Of a stretch of DNA of 6,929 nucleotides, positions 5,291 through 6,929 are shown in pieces. The position numbers and the translations under genes were made by a program. The stretch's first letter is position 1. Every line of letters begins with the position of its first letter. The notes under the pieces are model-generated. The model was not told where the DNA came from and ran no database searches. It worked only from the letters and a program-made list of their open reading frames with translations. Source of the stretch: Rhodospirillaceae bacterium. GTDB lineage: Bacteria > Pseudomonadota > Alphaproteobacteria > Rickettsiales > UBA3002. Location of the stretch: the NCBI GenBank assembly GCA_947458525.1, contig CANHAG010000061.1, positions 1 through 6,929 on the forward strand, written 5' to 3'.

Positions 5291-5378
5291 TTGGTGGCGG
5301 TGCATCGGTGCAATAATAGCGCAGCAATGGGAAAAAAGGCTTAAAAATTAGATGCTATGGTAAAAGGTAAGGGTTTTA

Positions 5379-5432
5379 TTGCCTTTGGCTCACAGGTTTG
5401 CTTTTATACGCGGCGCATTATCGAAAGGGGAG
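5379..5432 (+). promoter_or_regulatory. Candidate aceA promoter and ribosome binding site
   Basis: TTGCCT (5379-5384) and TTTATA (5403-5408) are separated by 18 bases and could be a weak -35/-10 pair. AGGGGAG (5426-5432) is a clear ribosome binding site 7 bases before ATG 5440. The ribosome binding site is well supported; the promoter boxes are tentative. The 5222-5439 stretch between the divergent genes holds no other gene I can support. Confidence 0.4.
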
Positions 5433-5439
5433 AAATTCC

Positions 5440-6717
5440 ATGACCTGGCTTACCGCTGACCAACTGGAAAAAGACTGGAACACCAATCCGCGCTGGAAGG
5501 GCGTGACGCGCCCCTATAGCGCCAAGGATGTGGTGAGCCTGCGCGGCAGCCTGCCGATTGAGTATTCTATTGCGACCCATACCGCCCAGAAACTCTGGAA
5601 CTATCTGGGTGAGCAGCCGTATGTGAATGCGCTGGGCGCGCTCACCGGCAATCAGGCCATGCAGCAGGTGAAGGCAGGGCTGAAAGCGATTTACCTCTCC
5701 GGCTGGCAGGTCGCGGCGGATGCGAATCTGGCGGGGGAAATGTATCCCGACCAGTCGCTTTACCCGGCAGATTCCGTGCCGGCCGTGGTGCGCCGCATCA
5801 ATAAAACACTCAGGCGCTGCGACGAGATTGAAACCAGCGAAGGCAATGCTGGAAAAACCGACTGGTATCAGCCGATTGTAGCAGATGCCGAGGCCGGGTT
5901 CGGCGGTAATCTCAATGCCTTTGAGCTGATGAAGCAGATGATCGAGGCGGGGGCAGCAGGCGTGCACTGGGAAGACCAGTTATCAAGCGCGAAAAAATGC
6001 GGCCATATGGGCGGTAAAGTGCTTGTGCCCATCCGCGAACATATTGAAAAACTTGTGGCCGCACGACTGGCCACGGATGTATGCGGCGTGCCCAGCCTGA
6101 TTGTGGCGCGCACCGATGCGAATGGGGCGTATCTGATTACCAGCGATATCGACCCGCGCGATAAGGAGTTTGTGGCCGAAGGCCGCACCAGCGAGGGCTT
6201 CTATAATTACAAGGGCGGGATTGACGCGGCAATTAATCGCGGCATCGCCTATGCGCCCTATGCCGACCTGGTCTGGTGCGAAACTGCTCACCCCGATATT
6301 GCAGAAGCAAGGCAGTTTGCTGAGGCCATGCACAAGGCGCACCCGGGCAAGATGCTTGCCTATAACTGCTCGCCAAGTTTCAACTGGAAAAAACATCTCG
6401 ATGACCAGGCGATCGCCAAATTCCAGAAAGAACTGGGCGCGATGGGCTATAAATTCCAGTTCATTACGCTTGCCGGTTTCCACGCGCTGAACCACGGCAT
6501 GTTCGACCTTGCCATGGCCTATAAAGAATCCGGCATGGCGGGGTATGTGAAACTGCAGGAGAAAGAATTTGCGGACGCCGCGCGCGGCTTCACGGCCGTG
6601 AAACACCAGCGCGAAGTGGGGGTCGGGTATTTTGACGCGGTCGCCACCGTGGTCTCAAGCGGCAATGCCTCCACCACCGCCTTCAAGGGCTCGACCGAGG
6701 AGGAGCAGTTTCATTAG
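5440..6717 (+). CDS. aceA: Isocitrate lyase
   Basis: Cleaves isocitrate to glyoxylate and succinate, the first step of the glyoxylate shunt, letting cells grow on acetate or fatty acids. The 425 residues are close to the E. coli length of 434. Key motifs are [20 protein letters not shown] (85-104), [10 protein letters not shown] (147-156, metal-binding aspartate region), the catalytic signature [10 protein letters not shown] (185-194) with C187 as the active-site cysteine, VARTDANGA (222-230), NCSPSFNW (309-316) and a family-like C-terminus GSTEEEQFH. All catalytic elements are present. The start is set by AGGGGAG 7 bases upstream; an in-frame extension to 5398 has no support. Malate synthase, its partner enzyme, is not in the window. 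It is divergent from the minus-strand unrecognised gene. 2-methylisocitrate lyase is unlikely because of the length and the KKCGH context. Confidence 0.96.
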   Translation: MTWLTADQLEKDWNTNPRWKGVTRPYSAKDVVSLRGSLPIEYSIATHTAQKLWNYLGEQPYVNALGALTGNQAMQQVKAGLKAIYLSGWQVAADANLAGEMYPDQSLYPADSVPAVVRRINKTLRRCDEIETSEGNAGKTDWYQPIVADAEAGFGGNLNAFELMKQMIEAGAAGVHWEDQLSSAKKCGHMGGKVLVPIREHIEKLVAARLATDVCGVPSLIVARTDANGAYLITSDIDPRDKEFVAEGRTSEGFYNYKGGIDAAINRGIAYAPYADLVWCETAHPDIAEARQFAEAMHKAHPGKMLAYNCSPSFNWKKHLDDQAIAKFQKELGAMGYKFQFITLAGFHALNHGMFDLAMAYKESGMAGYVKLQEKEFADAARGFTAVKHQREVGVGYFDAVATVVSSGNASTTAFKGSTEEEQFH

Positions 6718-6746
6718 GGTTTAGCCACCGGCGGTCGGGCTGGCGC

Positions 6747-6851
6747 GCCTCTCCCTTCGAAAGAGGCCGGATTTCAGCTTTGTGACTTCACATTCCGCAC
6801 GTGTCACACGCTCTCAAATGAGCAAATGGCCTTGCAAATCCGGGTGAGGGC
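6747..6851 (-). repeat. CCCTCACCCG-type palindromic element, copy 3
   Basis: On the minus strand it begins GCCCTCACCCG (6851-6841), identical to the ends at 1130-1140 and 1502-1492. An inner stem AAATCCGG/CCGGATTT (6836-6843 with 6767-6774) follows, with a further TGTGAC/GTCACA pair (6781-6786/6803-6808) inside. It closes with the hairpin GCCTCT/AGAGGC (6747-6752/6762-6767). The layout matches copy 1, although the inner sequence differs. It starts 30 bases after the aceA stop. Confidence 0.75.
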
Positions 6852-6913
6852 ACGTTGGAGTTCTAGATAAGTGGTGAGTTTTGATCTGGCTTCTTCGGGT
6901 CGCGCAACGTGCC
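6849..6913. repeat. Inverted repeat at the window end
   Basis: GGCACGTTG (6849-6857) and CAACGTGCC (6905-6913) form a perfect 9-bp inverted pair with a 47-base interior. It overlaps the last bases of copy 3. It may be another repeat or a structured 3' end. No gene is visible from 6852 to the window end. Confidence 0.5.
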
Positions 6914-6929
6914 ATATACCTGTCTCAGG

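Noticed and set aside
5222..5305. 28-residue N-terminal extension of the minus-strand gene
   Set aside because: The ATG at 5305 has no ribosome binding site, while the internal ATG at 5221 has AGGAG at 6 bases. The extension also covers the candidate promoter.
5398..5439. 14-residue N-terminal extension of isocitrate lyase
   Set aside because: The ATG at 5440 is preceded by AGGGGAG at ideal spacing, and [13 protein letters not shown] suits the family start. The extension does not.
6718..6929. tRNA or other RNA gene after aceA
   Set aside because: No cloverleaf with a T-loop (TTCRA) motif was found. The pairing seen is explained by the repeat ends.

Overview
The window reads as a chromosomal segment of an alphaproteobacterium. 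The main reason is an ATP12-type F1-ATPase assembly chaperone gene: outside mitochondria this family is essentially alphaproteobacterial. The gene order crcB (remnant) - rluC - ATP12 also matches, from memory, a conserved alphaproteobacterial neighbourhood that normally has a HAD-family hydrolase between rluC and ATP12. I cannot name the genus. The conserved genes are GC-rich, while the two unrecognised genes are visibly more AT-rich.

Layout. (1) 18-130: an internally deleted, frameshifted crcB (fluoride channel) remnant. (2) 132-1115: rluC, a 23S rRNA pseudouridine synthase, intact. (3) 1116-1505: no gene, but a nested set of palindromic repeats in the place where I would expect the HAD hydrolase gene. 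(4) 1506-2327: ATP12 gene, carrying a 135-bp palindromic element in frame (1800-1934) that adds 45 residues. (5) 2420-2863: a small unrecognised gene with a strong ribosome binding site and a clear Rho-independent terminator. (6) 2911-3200: intergenic, with a second palindromic element (3053-3141) and a truncated partial copy of its right end. (7) 3201-4739: pccB-type acyl-CoA carboxylase beta subunit. (8) 4736-5221, minus strand: an unrecognised gene whose stop codon overlaps the pccB stop. (9) 5440-6717: aceA, isocitrate lyase. (10) 6718-6929: no gene; a third copy of the CCCTCACCCG-type repeat seen in (3).

How the genes relate. rluC (ribosome maturation), ATP12 (ATP synthase assembly), pccB (propionyl/acyl-CoA carboxylation) and aceA (glyoxylate shunt) are housekeeping or central-carbon genes, not a single pathway. 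pccB and aceA both belong to acetate, fatty-acid or propionate carbon use. No carboxylase alpha (biotin) subunit and no malate synthase gene are in the window.

The most distinctive content is the repeats. Two families of small, transposase-less palindromic elements (GTCAT...ATGAC type and GCCCTCACCCG type), plus a third CTCCCCC-type palindrome, occupy most of the gene-free DNA. One has entered a coding sequence without breaking its frame, as Rickettsia palindromic elements do. Another appears to supply the ribosome binding site of ATP12. I see no convincing new multi-gene system; the noteworthy points are the repeat biology, the decayed crcB, and an Asp-to-Ile change at the substrate-specificity position of PccB.
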